Positions 1-5,616 of a stretch of DNA of 9,918 nt are shown in pieces (positions within the stretch are counted from its first letter, which is position 1; each line of letters begins with the position of its first letter). The DNA is taken from positions 1-9,918 of the forward strand of contig CAMLID010000107.1 in the NCBI GenBank assembly GCA_946480055.1. Reading direction: 5' to 3'. The notes below the pieces were generated by a model, which worked only from the letters and a program-made list of their open reading frames with translations, had not been told where the DNA came from and searched no databases. Source of the DNA: an uncultured Lysobacter sp. (GTDB lineage: Bacteria > Pseudomonadota > Gammaproteobacteria > Xanthomonadales > Xanthomonadaceae). The position numbers and the translations under genes were made by a program.

Positions 1-440
1 ACGGCGACGACAAGCAGAAGTTCCAGATGGCGATGATGGAGCTGTACAAGAAGGAGAAGATCAACCCGGTCGGCGGCTGCCTGCCGATCCTGGTGCAGAT
101 GCCGGTGTTCCTGGCCCTGTACTGGGTGCTGCTGGAGTCGGTGGAACTGCGCCACGCTCCGTGGATGCTGTGGATCCACGACCTGACCGCGCGCGATCCC
201 TTCTTCGTGCTGCCGCTGATCAACATCGCCGTGATGTGGGCGACGCAGAAGCTGACGCCGACCCCGGGCATGGACCCGATGCAGAAGAAGATGATGCAGC
301 TGATGCCGCTGGTCTTCGGCGTGATGTTCGCGTTCTTCCCGGCCGGCCTGGTGCTGTACTGGATCACCAACAGCGGCCTGGGCCTGCTGCAGCAGTGGTG
401 GATGACCAAGCGCTACGCCGAGGCGCCGGCCAAGGCCTGA
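1..440 (+). CDS. yidC: Membrane protein insertase YidC, C-terminal part (5' end outside window)
   Basis: YidC inserts proteins into the inner membrane and helps them fold, alone or with SecYEG. The reading frame is open from base 3, so the gene enters from the left and only about the last 145 residues are seen; full-length proteobacterial YidC is usually about 550 residues. The visible part is the conserved 60KD_IMP core. A charged cytoplasmic stretch ([16 protein letters not shown]) leads into a helix ([15 protein letters not shown]). Two more hydrophobic segments follow ([18 protein letters not shown] and [21 protein letters not shown]), separated by the loop [14 protein letters not shown]. 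The segment [15 protein letters not shown] and the short basic tail are typical of the end of this family. The neighbour downstream is mnmE, as in the usual rpmH-rnpA-yidD-yidC-mnmE order near oriC, although here a repeat-filled gap separates the two. The family call is very secure. Confidence 0.97.
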   Translation, partial: GDDKQKFQMAMMELYKKEKINPVGGCLPILVQMPVFLALYWVLLESVELRHAPWMLWIHDLTARDPFFVLPLINIAVMWATQKLTPTPGMDPMQKKMMQLMPLVFGVMFAFFPAGLVLYWITNSGLGLLQQWWMTKRYAEAPAKA

Positions 441-465
441 GCCGCGTAGTCGTTCGCTCGACCAC

Positions 466-495
466 GAAGCCCGCCGATCGGCGGGCTTCTTGGTT
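466..495 (+). terminator. Intrinsic-type terminator after yidC
   Basis: A perfect 10-bp stem (GAAGCCCGCC at 466-475, GGCGGGCTTC at 480-489) encloses a GATC loop and is followed by the short T-rich tract TTGGTTT. It starts 25 bases after the yidC stop. The T tract is imperfect, so termination may be partial. The stem is symmetric but lacks a good T tract on the other strand. Confidence 0.75.
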
Positions 496-518
496 TCGGG
501 CTCCGCTCTAGCTTCGGG

Positions 519-542
519 GTGGTAGCGGCGCGAGCCGCGATC
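519..542 (+). repeat. REP hairpin copy 1 (GCGA loop)
   Basis: Stem GCGGC (525-529), loop GCGA (530-533) and stem GCCGC (534-538), followed by GATC. The head is divergent: GTGGTA instead of GTAGGA. It belongs to unit A of the tandem duplication. Confidence 0.75.
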
Positions 543-576
543 GTCAGCCCCGCGACTGCGCCTAATTCGCTTTGGG

Positions 577-600
577 GTAGGAGCGGCGCAAGCCGCGACC
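577..600 (+). repeat. REP hairpin copy 2 (GTAG head, GCAA loop)
   Basis: The order is GTAG (577-580), GA, GCGGC (583-587), GCAA (588-591), GCCGC (592-596) and GACC. It has the canonical GTAG head seen in SMAG-type REPs of Stenotrophomonas and in RAYT-associated REPs. Confidence 0.85.
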
Positions 601-605
601 GCGAA

Positions 606-623
606 CTTCGCCTGCCGGCGAAG
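606..623. repeat. Short hairpin CTTCGCC/GGCGAAG
   Basis: A perfect 7-bp stem with a TGCC loop lies directly after REP copy 2. In the second tandem unit the right arm is kept (CGGCGAAGG) but the left arm has changed to CCTCCGA, so the hairpin is not preserved there. It is unlikely to be functional in both units. Confidence 0.5.
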
Positions 624-653
624 GTTCCGCTACAGCTTCGCCTCCTGCTTTCT

Positions 654-677
654 GTGGGAGCGGCGTGAGCCGCGATT
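654..677 (+). repeat. REP hairpin copy 3 (GTGA loop)
   Basis: The order is GTGG (654-657), GA, GCGGC (660-664), GTGA (665-668), GCCGC (669-673) and GATT. The head is GTGG rather than GTAG. It is the first hairpin of unit B and matches copy 1 in its GAT(C/T)GTC tail. Confidence 0.75.
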
Positions 678-715
678 GTCGACCCCTCTGCCGCGCCTGC
701 TTCGGTCGCTTTGGG

Positions 716-739
716 GTAGGAGCGGCGTAAGCCGCGACC
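716..739 (+). repeat. REP hairpin copy 4 (GTAG head, GTAA loop)
   Basis: The order is GTAG (716-719), GA, GCGGC (722-726), GTAA (727-730), GCCGC (731-735) and GACC. It is the second hairpin of unit B. It matches copy 2 except for one loop base, and its flanks are the same. Confidence 0.85.
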
Positions 740-810
740 GCGACCTCCGAGGTTCGGCGAAGGTTTCGATTCTTAAGTCAAAGGCTCCCGCCCGCTGCGC
801 GCGCGGGTCA

Positions 811-880
811 CTTTCTCTTGCTAGCCCAAGAGTCCGCCTGGATTCCCTACGGTCAAAAGTAACCAAAGAGAAGGGCTAGC
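811..880. repeat. Split inverted repeat (CTTTCTCTTGCTAGCCC ... AAAGAGAAGGGCTAGC)
   Basis: The left arm carries TTCTCTT at 813-819 followed by GCTAGCCC. The right arm carries AAGAGAA at 866-872 followed by GGGCTAGC. Between them lies CAAGAG, about 23 bases with no symmetry, then AAAAGTAACC. Joining CAAGAG directly to AAAGTAACC would give a compact hairpin with CACTTTCTCTTG. The layout looks like a palindromic intergenic element split by an insertion, but this is an inference from symmetry only. Confidence 0.45.
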
Positions 881-921
881 GGGACCAACCCTCCCGTGCG
901 GGTTCGGTGCTGGCGCCGGGA

Positions 922-955
922 TTTTTCGACGGGACAACCCTGTCCCTTCGAAAAA
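922..955. repeat. Long imperfect palindrome TTTTTCGA...TCGAAAAA
   Basis: TTTTTCGA (922-929) pairs with TCGAAAAA (948-955), and GGGACA (931-936) pairs with TGTCCC (941-946). This gives 14 base pairs with one C/T mismatch and an ACCC loop. On either strand the run after the stem is A, not T, so it is not an intrinsic terminator. It is flanked by weaker hairpins at 884-908 (AACCC/GGGTT) and 959-973 (CGCGCA-TCC-TGCGCG). It is probably a dispersed intergenic palindrome, though one window cannot show copy number. Confidence 0.65.
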
Positions 956-1032
956 CGCCGCGCATCCTGCGCGTCGCCCTTCGCGTCTACGGTTGTTCGT
1001 CGTGGTGCGGCTCAATGGATTCCAATGCCGCG

Positions 1033-1059
1033 ACAACAACAACAACAGCTGCTGCTGGA
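1033..1059. repeat. Trinucleotide run (ACA)5(GCT)3
   Basis: Five ACA units run straight into three GCT units, ending in GG. This is a simple-sequence tract in the gene-free gap about 165 bases before mnmE. It is short and could vary in length by slippage. No gene reads through it convincingly. Confidence 0.5.
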
Positions 1060-1222
1060 TGCGCGACATGCAGTCATCGGTGCTTCGCGGTCTTCCCAGG
1101 GCGAGACCAAGCTCACTCCGATCAGCGCCGGCCAGAACACCGGCAACTGAGTCACTCAGCCAACTGCTCCCCAACCCCCAACGCGCTACCCTGATGCACC
1201 ACCGACCGGCCGCCGAAACCGC

Positions 1223-2581
1223 ATGACCGCCACGCCTCCCAACGACCGCGACACCATCGCCGCGATCGCCACCGCGCCCGGTGCCGGCGGGGTCGGGATC
1301 GTGCGTCTGTCGGGGCCGCTAGCTCTGGCGATCGGCGAGAGCCTCGCGGCGCGTCGACTGCAACCGCGGCGAGCGCATCACGTGCGCTTCGTCGACGGCG
1401 ACGGCGGTGTGATCGACGACGGCATCGCCCTGTATTTCGCCGCACCCGCCAGCTACACCGGTGAGGACGTGGTCGAACTGCAGGCGCACGGCAGCCCGGC
1501 CGTGCTGCAGGCCCTGGCCGAGCGTTGCGGCGCGCTGGGTGCGCGCCGCGCCCGGCCGGGCGAGTTCAGCGAGCGCGCCTTCCTCGAAGGCCGGCTCGAT
1601 CTGGCCCAGGCCGAGGCCGTCGCCGACCTGATCGCCGCTGCCGACGAACGCGCCGCGCGCGCCGCGCGCCGCGCGCTGGACGGCGAATTCTCGCGTCGCG
1701 TCGATGCCCTGGCCGACGACCTGCTCGCCGTGCGGGTACACGTCGAGGCCGCGATCGATTTCGCCGACGAACCGCTGGACACCCTCGGCGGCGCCGCCTT
1801 GCGCCGCCGATTCGAGGCCCTGTCGGTCGCCCTGGACTCCCTGCTGGCCGCCGCCGAACGCGGCCGCCGTCTGCGCGACGGCCTGCACGCGGTGATCGTC
1901 GGGCCGCCCAACGCCGGCAAGAGCTCGCTGCTGAACGCCCTGGCCGGCAGCGACCGCGCCATCGTCACCGACATCGCCGGCACCACCCGCGACCTGCTGC
2001 ACGAGACCATCCGCAGCGACGGCGTCGAGCTGACCCTGGTCGACACCGCCGGCCTGCGCGAGGGCGGCGACGCGATCGAACGCGAGGGCATGCGCCGCGC
2101 CCGCGACGAACTCGCGCGTGCCGACCTGGCGATCGTGGTGCTGGACGCGCGCGACCCCGAGTCCGGCCGTCTCGCGGTCGCCGACGCCATCGCCGGGGTG
2201 CCGGCGCGGCTGTGGCTGTACAACAAGGCCGACCTGCTCGAGGACGGCGCCGGGCCCGCCGACGCGGACGACCGCATTCAGGTCTCAGCCCGCACCGGCC
2301 AGGGTCTGGACGCCCTGCACGCGCGCCTGCGCACCCTGGCCCAGGGCGACGGCGCCGACGCGGCCGAGGGGGCGTTTACGGCCCGCGCCCGCCACGTCGA
2401 AGCCCTGCTGCGCGCCCAGGCCGAACTGGCCGACGCCCGGGTCCAGATCGAACGCGAAGTGCTGGACCTGGCCGCCGAGTCGCTGCGCCAGGCCCACGAC
2501 GCCTTGGGCGAAATCACCGGCCGGGTCCGCGCCGACGACCTGCTCGGGCACATTTTTTCCAGCTTCTGCATCGGCAAGTAG
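1223..2581 (+). CDS. mnmE: tRNA uridine-5-carboxymethylaminomethyl(34) synthesis GTPase MnmE
   Basis: MnmE works with MnmG in the cytoplasm to modify the wobble uridine U34 of certain tRNAs, using 5,10-methylenetetrahydrofolate and GTP hydrolysis. The product has 452 residues, the usual length. The N-terminal folate-binding, dimer-forming domain opens with [22 protein letters not shown] and contains the GEFSERAF segment. The G domain lies inside the helical domain and has G1 GPPNAGKSS (227-235), G2 TDIAGTTRD (249-257), G3 DTAGL (274-278), G4 NKAD (334-337) and a G5-like SAR (355-357). The C-terminal FCIGK carries the conserved cysteine at 449. The ATG start puts the conserved N-terminal motif at the usual distance, but no strong ribosome binding site precedes it. 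All key residues are present and the frame is intact. Confidence 0.98.
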   Translation: MTATPPNDRDTIAAIATAPGAGGVGIVRLSGPLALAIGESLAARRLQPRRAHHVRFVDGDGGVIDDGIALYFAAPASYTGEDVVELQAHGSPAVLQALAERCGALGARRARPGEFSERAFLEGRLDLAQAEAVADLIAAADERAARAARRALDGEFSRRVDALADDLLAVRVHVEAAIDFADEPLDTLGGAALRRRFEALSVALDSLLAAAERGRRLRDGLHAVIVGPPNAGKSSLLNALAGSDRAIVTDIAGTTRDLLHETIRSDGVELTLVDTAGLREGGDAIEREGMRRARDELARADLAIVVLDARDPESGRLAVADAIAGVPARLWLYNKADLLEDGAGPADADDRIQVSARTGQGLDALHARLRTLAQGDGADAAEGAFTARARHVEALLRAQAELADARVQIEREVLDLAAESLRQAHDALGEITGRVRADDLLGHIFSSFCIGK

Positions 2582-2676
2582 CGCAGCTTCCGAAGAGGCA
2601 CGGAACCTGGCGCCCCGGGATCGGTCACAATCACCGATTCATGCCTTGCCGGAGCCGGTTTTTGGCCCCCAGGCGC

Positions 2677-2707
2677 TTGACAAACGCGGCCTGCTAGCGC
2701 GTCCTAT
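2677..2707 (+). promoter_or_regulatory. Possible promoter of the TonB-domain lipoprotein gene
   Basis: A perfect -35 hexamer TTGACA lies at 2677-2682. The best -10 candidate is TCCTAT at 2702-2707 with a 19-base spacer, which is long, and it matches TATAAT at only three positions. The site is 44 bases before the gene start and downstream of mnmE, so the lipoprotein gene may have its own transcript. Further upstream, ATCGGT (2620-2625) and ACCGAT (2633-2638) form a small inverted repeat. Confidence 0.4.
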
Positions 2708-2735
2708 CCGGTGTGTGCTCGCTACGGCGCACTTC

Positions 2736-2742
2736 AGGGGAG
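2736..2742 (+). promoter_or_regulatory. Ribosome binding site AGGGGAG
   Basis: A strong Shine-Dalgarno sequence lies 8 bases before the ATG at 2751. It fixes the start of the TonB-domain lipoprotein, whose frame is open far upstream inside mnmE. Confidence 0.8.
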
Positions 2743-2750
2743 TTTTGCCA

Positions 2751-3791
2751 ATGACTGTGAACCAAAATGACCGGCGTTCACGCCGGCTGTCCGTCGTATC
2801 GCATGTGACCATCGCGCTGGCCCTGGCCTGCACGCTGGCCGCCTGCGGCAAGGATCAACCCGCCCAGGACGGGGCGGCTACCACCGCGGCGACCACGGCT
2901 CCGGCCGTCACGCCGGAAACAGCGGTCTCGGCCAAGGTCTCCGCCTTGACCGCCGACCAGCTCCGCGAAGCGGCCCGCAAGGCCTATGCGGAAAACCGCC
3001 TGTACGCGCCGGCCGAAGACAACGCGGTCGAGTACTACCTGGCGTTGCGCGACAAGGCGCCGGCCGACGCCGCCGTCTCCAGCGCGCTCACCGACCTGCT
3101 GCCGATGACCGTGATCGCGACCGAGCAAAGCGTCGGCCGTGAGGACTTCGCCGAAGCCCAGCGCCTGTCGGCTCTGTTGGAAAAGGCCGACGCCCAGCAT
3201 CCGGCGCTCGCGCGCCTGAAGGCCAGCATCGGCGCCAAGCAGGCCGAAGTCGCCAAGCGCGCCGAAGAGCAGGTGCTGACCGCCGAAGAGCAGGCCAAGA
3301 AGCAGGCCGACCTCGAGAAGCAGCGTCTGGCCCAGCAGGAAGCGCAGCAGAAGCAGGCCGCGACCCAGCTCGCCGCCAGCCAGGCCGCCGAGCGTCAGGC
3401 CGCAGCGACCCGCGAAGCCACCGCCACTCGCGAAGCCGAGCAACGCGCCGCCGACCAGCGCGCCGCCGAGCAACGCGCCAGCGAACAGCGTGCGGCCGAA
3501 GCGCGCCAGACCGCCTCCGCCACGCCGTCCGCGGGCGCCGACCTGCGTGCGGTATCGACGCCGGCTCCGCGCTATCCGCCGGAAGCGCTGCGTGCCGGTC
3601 AATCGGGCGAAGTGCAGGTCGAGTTCACCGTCGGCACCGACGGCTCGGTCACCGCCGCCCGCGTGGTCCGTTCCAACCCGGCGCGCATCTTCGACCGCGA
3701 AGCGGTCAATGCGGTGCGCAAGTGGCGGTTCCAGCCGGTGGGGGCACCGGTCACGACCCGACGCACGATCGGGTTCAACCCGGGCGGCTAA
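2751..3791 (+). CDS. Lipoprotein with TolA-like coiled coil and C-terminal TonB domain (energy transducer TonB family)
   Basis: The product has 346 residues. After a basic N-terminus (RRSRR) comes a hydrophobic stretch ending in the lipobox TLAAC, with the lipidated cysteine at 32. Glycine at +2 gives no inner-membrane retention signal by the E. coli Asp+2 rule. A Thr/Ala-rich linker and a helical region follow. Residues about 160-253 form a long Ala/Glu/Gln/Arg-rich coiled coil like the middle of TolA. Residues about 268-346 are a TonB C-terminal domain: PRYPPEAL, GEVQVEFTV, DGSVTAARVV, FDREAVNAVRKWRFQP. Typical TonB has an N-terminal transmembrane helix, a Pro-rich linker and ExbB/ExbD partners; here the anchor is a lipid, the linker is coiled coil, and no exbB/exbD is nearby. 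It may therefore be a periplasm-spanning or envelope-binding protein rather than a true energy transducer. The domain call is secure; the role is not. Confidence 0.88.
   Translation: MTVNQNDRRSRRLSVVSHVTIALALACTLAACGKDQPAQDGAATTAATTAPAVTPETAVSAKVSALTADQLREAARKAYAENRLYAPAEDNAVEYYLALRDKAPADAAVSSALTDLLPMTVIATEQSVGREDFAEAQRLSALLEKADAQHPALARLKASIGAKQAEVAKRAEEQVLTAEEQAKKQADLEKQRLAQQEAQQKQAATQLAASQAAERQAAATREATATREAEQRAADQRAAEQRASEQRAAEARQTASATPSAGADLRAVSTPAPRYPPEALRAGQSGEVQVEFTVGTDGSVTAARVVRSNPARIFDREAVNAVRKWRFQPVGAPVTTRRTIGFNPGG
3438..3497 (+). repeat. 15-bp in-gene repeat coding EQRAA units
   Basis: Four units (EQRAA, DQRAA, EQRAS, EQRAA; residues 230-249) are coded by a 15-base period and fade into EARQ. 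The codons vary between units, so the protein pattern is better kept than the DNA. It lies in the last third of the coiled coil, where unit gain or loss would change the rod length without breaking the frame. Confidence 0.7.
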
Positions 3792-3845
3792 GCGATCCAA
3801 AGGCGGGAGTGCGGCAACGCACAGGGGACCCGTCCGCAGTACCCG

Positions 3846-3876
3846 CAACGCCCGGCTTCGGCCGGGCGTTGTTTTT
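3846..3876 (+). terminator. Strong intrinsic terminator with TTCG loop
   Basis: CAACGCCCGGC (3846-3856) and GCCGGGCGTTG (3861-3871) form a perfect 11-bp stem closed by a TTCG tetraloop and followed by TTTTT (3872-3876). It lies 54 bases after the stop of the TonB-domain lipoprotein and should end that transcript. Confidence 0.93.
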
Positions 3877-3948
3877 CGGGCGGCCCCGGCATCGTGGCGG
3901 CGGCTATCTATCTATGCGACCGCCATCCGACCGCAACGGGAAGACGCT

Positions 3949-4173
3949 GTGAAAGTGAAGAACGTCCTGGGCGTCGCGCTGATCGTCGTGGGCGCGCCGG
4001 CGTTGCTGTGCGCGGCCGTGCTGATCGCGACCTCGAGCCATACCCTTGCGACCCAGACCGGACACGTGGAGACAGCACTGCTGAACCTGTTCGCCGCGAT
4101 CCTGTACGCCGCAGCGGGCGGAGTGGCCCTGAGCTTGGGGCGGATGCTGTTGGGCAGGCGAGGCAAACCTTGA
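3949..4173 (+). CDS. Small two-helix inner-membrane protein, unknown function
   Basis: A 74-residue protein begins at GTG. It has two hydrophobic segments: residues about 6-28 (VLGVALIVVGAPALLCAAVLIA) and about 45-66 (LLNLFAAILYAAAGGVALSL). A short polar loop separates them, and the tail is basic (GRMLLGRRGKP). The positive N-terminus (KVKN) and tail suggest both ends are cytoplasmic. GGGAAG at 3938-3943, 5 bases upstream, supports this GTG; no in-frame ATG lies upstream after the previous gene, and a second GTG lies at 3955. The gene follows the strong terminator, so it needs its own promoter, which I cannot identify. I do not recognise the family. The alternative is a chance open frame, but the hydrophobic pattern and the ribosome binding site argue for a real gene. 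Confidence 0.6.
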   Translation: MKVKNVLGVALIVVGAPALLCAAVLIATSSHTLATQTGHVETALLNLFAAILYAAAGGVALSLGRMLLGRRGKP

Positions 4174-4218
4174 TTCGCCAGGGAAGCGCATAGCCGCACC
4201 GCATCGGAGTACCGCGAC

Positions 4219-4242
4219 GGTGCGGTTCGCACCGCACCCTAC
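4219..4242 (-). repeat. GTAG-headed hairpin of a second REP type (GCGA loop)
   Basis: Read on the minus strand, GTAG (4242-4239) is followed directly by the stem GGTGCGGT, the loop GCGA and the stem ACCGCACC (4226-4219). The 8-bp stem is perfect. Its sequence differs from the GCGGC/GCCGC family in this window, but the GTAG head and the GNRA-type loop are the same. It lies 46 bases after the small membrane protein gene. Confidence 0.7.
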
Positions 4243-4305
4243 GACTGCGCCAGTGCCCCTAGGCCGAGCCGAGGTCCTTAGTAGGATGTGGTGAGCCTCA
4301 GGCTA

Positions 4306-4337
4306 ATCGCATCGCCGCGTGATATCGAATCGCCGCG
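4306..4337. repeat. Short direct repeat ATCGMATCGCCGCG
   Basis: ATCGCATCGCCGCG (4306-4319) and ATCGAATCGCCGCG (4324-4337) differ at one base and are 18 bases apart. They lie in the gene-free 4174-4428 stretch. No function is evident. Confidence 0.35.
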
Positions 4338-4364
4338 ATCGCCCGGCATTCATCGCTCCGGAAA

Positions 4365-4391
4365 CAAAAAGCCCGGCGCGAGGCCGGGCTT
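4365..4391 (-). terminator. Intrinsic terminator of the hydrolase-ABC transporter operon
   Basis: On the minus strand AAGCCCGGC (4391-4383) and GCCGGGCTT (4377-4369) form a 9-bp stem with a five-base loop, followed by a T run (the AAAAA at 4366-4370 on the plus strand). It lies 38 bases after the permease stop. The plus strand has no T tract after the stem, so it works in the minus direction. Confidence 0.88.
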
Positions 4392-4428
4392 CCTGCAACA
4401 CGCGCGCTCGCGTGCGTGGCTGCGAACC

Positions 4429-5616
4429 TCAGCCCGAAATCGCCAGACGCTCGTTGTGGTAACGATGCACCGCGGCGAACCACAACAGCGCGGCCAGCGC
4501 GAAGCCCGCGGCCAGATAGACCATCCACACCTGCGAGGCGATGAACTCGCCGCGGATCACCTTCAGCAGCAGCTGGTTCTGGGCCAGGAACGGCACCGCG
4601 AACTGCCACAACTGGGTCTTGAGCGGATTCACCATCAGGATGATCGTCGGCACCATCGGCATCAGCATCAGCCAGGTCATGTGGCTTTGCGCTTCCTTGA
4701 TGCTCTTGGCGCCGGCGGCCAGGTAGGTCAGCAGCGCGGTGCCGATGAACAGCATCGGCAGCAGGATCAACAGCATCTTGCCGATCGCCATGAAGCTCAC
4801 ATCGAGCATGCGCGTGCTGCCGGTGCCCATCTGCGCGCTGAGCTTGAACGCGAGCAAGGTCAGCAGCAGCGAAGTGAAGCCCAGGATGCAGGCCGCCGCG
4901 ATCTTGCCGCTGACGATGGCGCCGCGCGAAGCCGGCGTAGCCAGCAGCGGTTCCAGCGACTGGCGTTCGCGTTCACCGGCGGTGGCGTCCAGGATCAAGG
5001 CCGCGCCGCCGATGAAGGACGAGAAGATCAACAGATAGGGCAGCATGAACGACAGCATCAGGCCGCGCTTGGCTTCCGGCGTGGCGAGGTCGCGGGTGCC
5101 GACGTTGACCGGACGCGCGATGGTCGGCGACAAGCCGCGCGCGAGCAGTCGCAGCGCGCCGACCTGTTGGCTGTAGCCCTCCAAGGCGTTGCGCAGGCGC
5201 GCGCTGGGAATCTCGGCGTCGCGACGCGTGCTGTCCTGCACGATCTCAACCAGAGCCGGCTGGCCGTCTTTCCACTGTTTGCCGTACTCGCTGCCGATCT
5301 GCAGCGCGACGTCGACGTCCTGTCGCGCGATCGCCTGGTCCAGGTCGGCCGGCGGCTTGGTCGCGACGATGCCGCGCGTGGCCAAGTAGGCGATCAGGTT
5401 GGGCGCGCGCTCGGCGCCGAGCACCGGCACCTCCAGGGTCTTGTCGAGCTGGGTCTTGGCGCGCTTCTCGGCCAGCGAACCCATGCCCAGCATCAGCACC
5501 GGATACAGCAGCGGGCCCAGCAGCAGGGCCAGGGCGAGGGTGCGGCGGTCGCGGCCGATGTCGCGCAATTCTTTGCGCACCACGGCCCAGGTTGCGGAGA
5601 ACCAGGAAGTCTTCAT
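4429..5616 (-). CDS. ABC-2 type transporter permease, NatB-like
   Basis: This is the membrane subunit of an ABC exporter, 395 residues long. It has one N-terminal transmembrane helix (about 26-48), a large extracytoplasmic domain (about 50-185), and a C-terminal block of about five helices (186-208, 234-258, 278-301, 311-331, 363-384). The cytoplasmic motif DATAGERERQSLEPLLATP (210-228) is the hallmark of the NatB/ABC-2 family (COG1668). B. subtilis NatAB exports sodium; many relatives have other or unknown substrates, so the substrate here is open. The start is the ATG at 5616, which overlaps the stop of the ATPase gene as ATGA, a sign of translational coupling. A longer open frame reaching back into the ATPase gene is not used. 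The terminator follows 38 bases downstream. Confidence 0.93.
   Translation of the reverse strand: MKTSWFSATWAVVRKELRDIGRDRRTLALALLLGPLLYPVLMLGMGSLAEKRAKTQLDKTLEVPVLGAERAPNLIAYLATRGIVATKPPADLDQAIARQDVDVALQIGSEYGKQWKDGQPALVEIVQDSTRRDAEIPSARLRNALEGYSQQVGALRLLARGLSPTIARPVNVGTRDLATPEAKRGLMLSFMLPYLLIFSSFIGGAALILDATAGERERQSLEPLLATPASRGAIVSGKIAAACILGFTSLLLTLLAFKLSAQMGTGSTRMLDVSFMAIGKMLLILLPMLFIGTALLTYLAAGAKSIKEAQSHMTWLMLMPMVPTIILMVNPLKTQLWQFAVPFLAQNQLLLKVIRGEFIASQVWMVYLAAGFALAALLWFAAVHRYHNERLAISG

Larger units (their letters stand above)
503..767. repeat. Tandem duplication of a unit holding two REP hairpins
   Basis: Unit A (about 503-626) and unit B (about 627-767) lie back to back. Both begin with CCGCT-xx-AGCTTCG (503 and 627), carry two REP hairpins, share TCGCTTTGGGGTAGGAGCGGCG before the second hairpin, and end with CGGCGAAGGTT (616-626 and 755-765). 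The second hairpin lies exactly 39 bases before that end in both units. The offset between units grows from 124 at the left edge to 135 and then 139, so unit B is longer by small insertions. The right half is the best conserved. Confidence 0.75.
441..1222. other. Gene-free, repeat-rich gap between yidC and mnmE
   Basis: This stretch of about 780 bases holds no open frame that looks like a protein. The short frames in it have biased composition and run through palindromes. From left to right it holds the yidC terminator, two tandem units each with two REP hairpins (503-767), a split inverted repeat (811-880), three successive hairpins (884-908, 922-955 and 959-973), and a CAA/GCT trinucleotide run (1033-1059). 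I see no clear promoter or ribosome binding site for mnmE. In related genomes mnmE usually follows yidC more closely (family knowledge), so the gap looks like an expansion by repeats. Confidence 0.7.

Noticed and set aside
922..955. Intrinsic terminator
   Set aside because: The stem is strong, but the tract following it is A-rich on both strands, so no U run would form in the RNA.
466..1000. Possible CRISPR array from the repeated GGAGCGGCG-AGCCGCGA motif
   Set aside because: Copy spacing is irregular, repeats are short palindromes of REP type, one pair elsewhere is inverted, and no cas gene is present.
821..1194. Several short overlapping frames in the yidC-mnmE gap on both strands
   Set aside because: They read through the palindromes and the trinucleotide run, giving poly-Thr/Ala or poly-Gln/Leu stretches, with no consistent codon bias. 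They are not credible genes.
2582..2676. Terminator directly after mnmE, suggested by GGTTTTTGG near 2658
   Set aside because: The bases before the T run (GCCGGAGCCGG) cannot form a stem with a loop of workable size.
2778..3848. 356-residue minus-strand frame opposite the TonB-domain lipoprotein
   Set aside because: Its Gly/Leu-rich runs are the reverse reading of the Ala/Glu/Gln coiled-coil codons, and it ends against the terminator hairpin. No domain seen.
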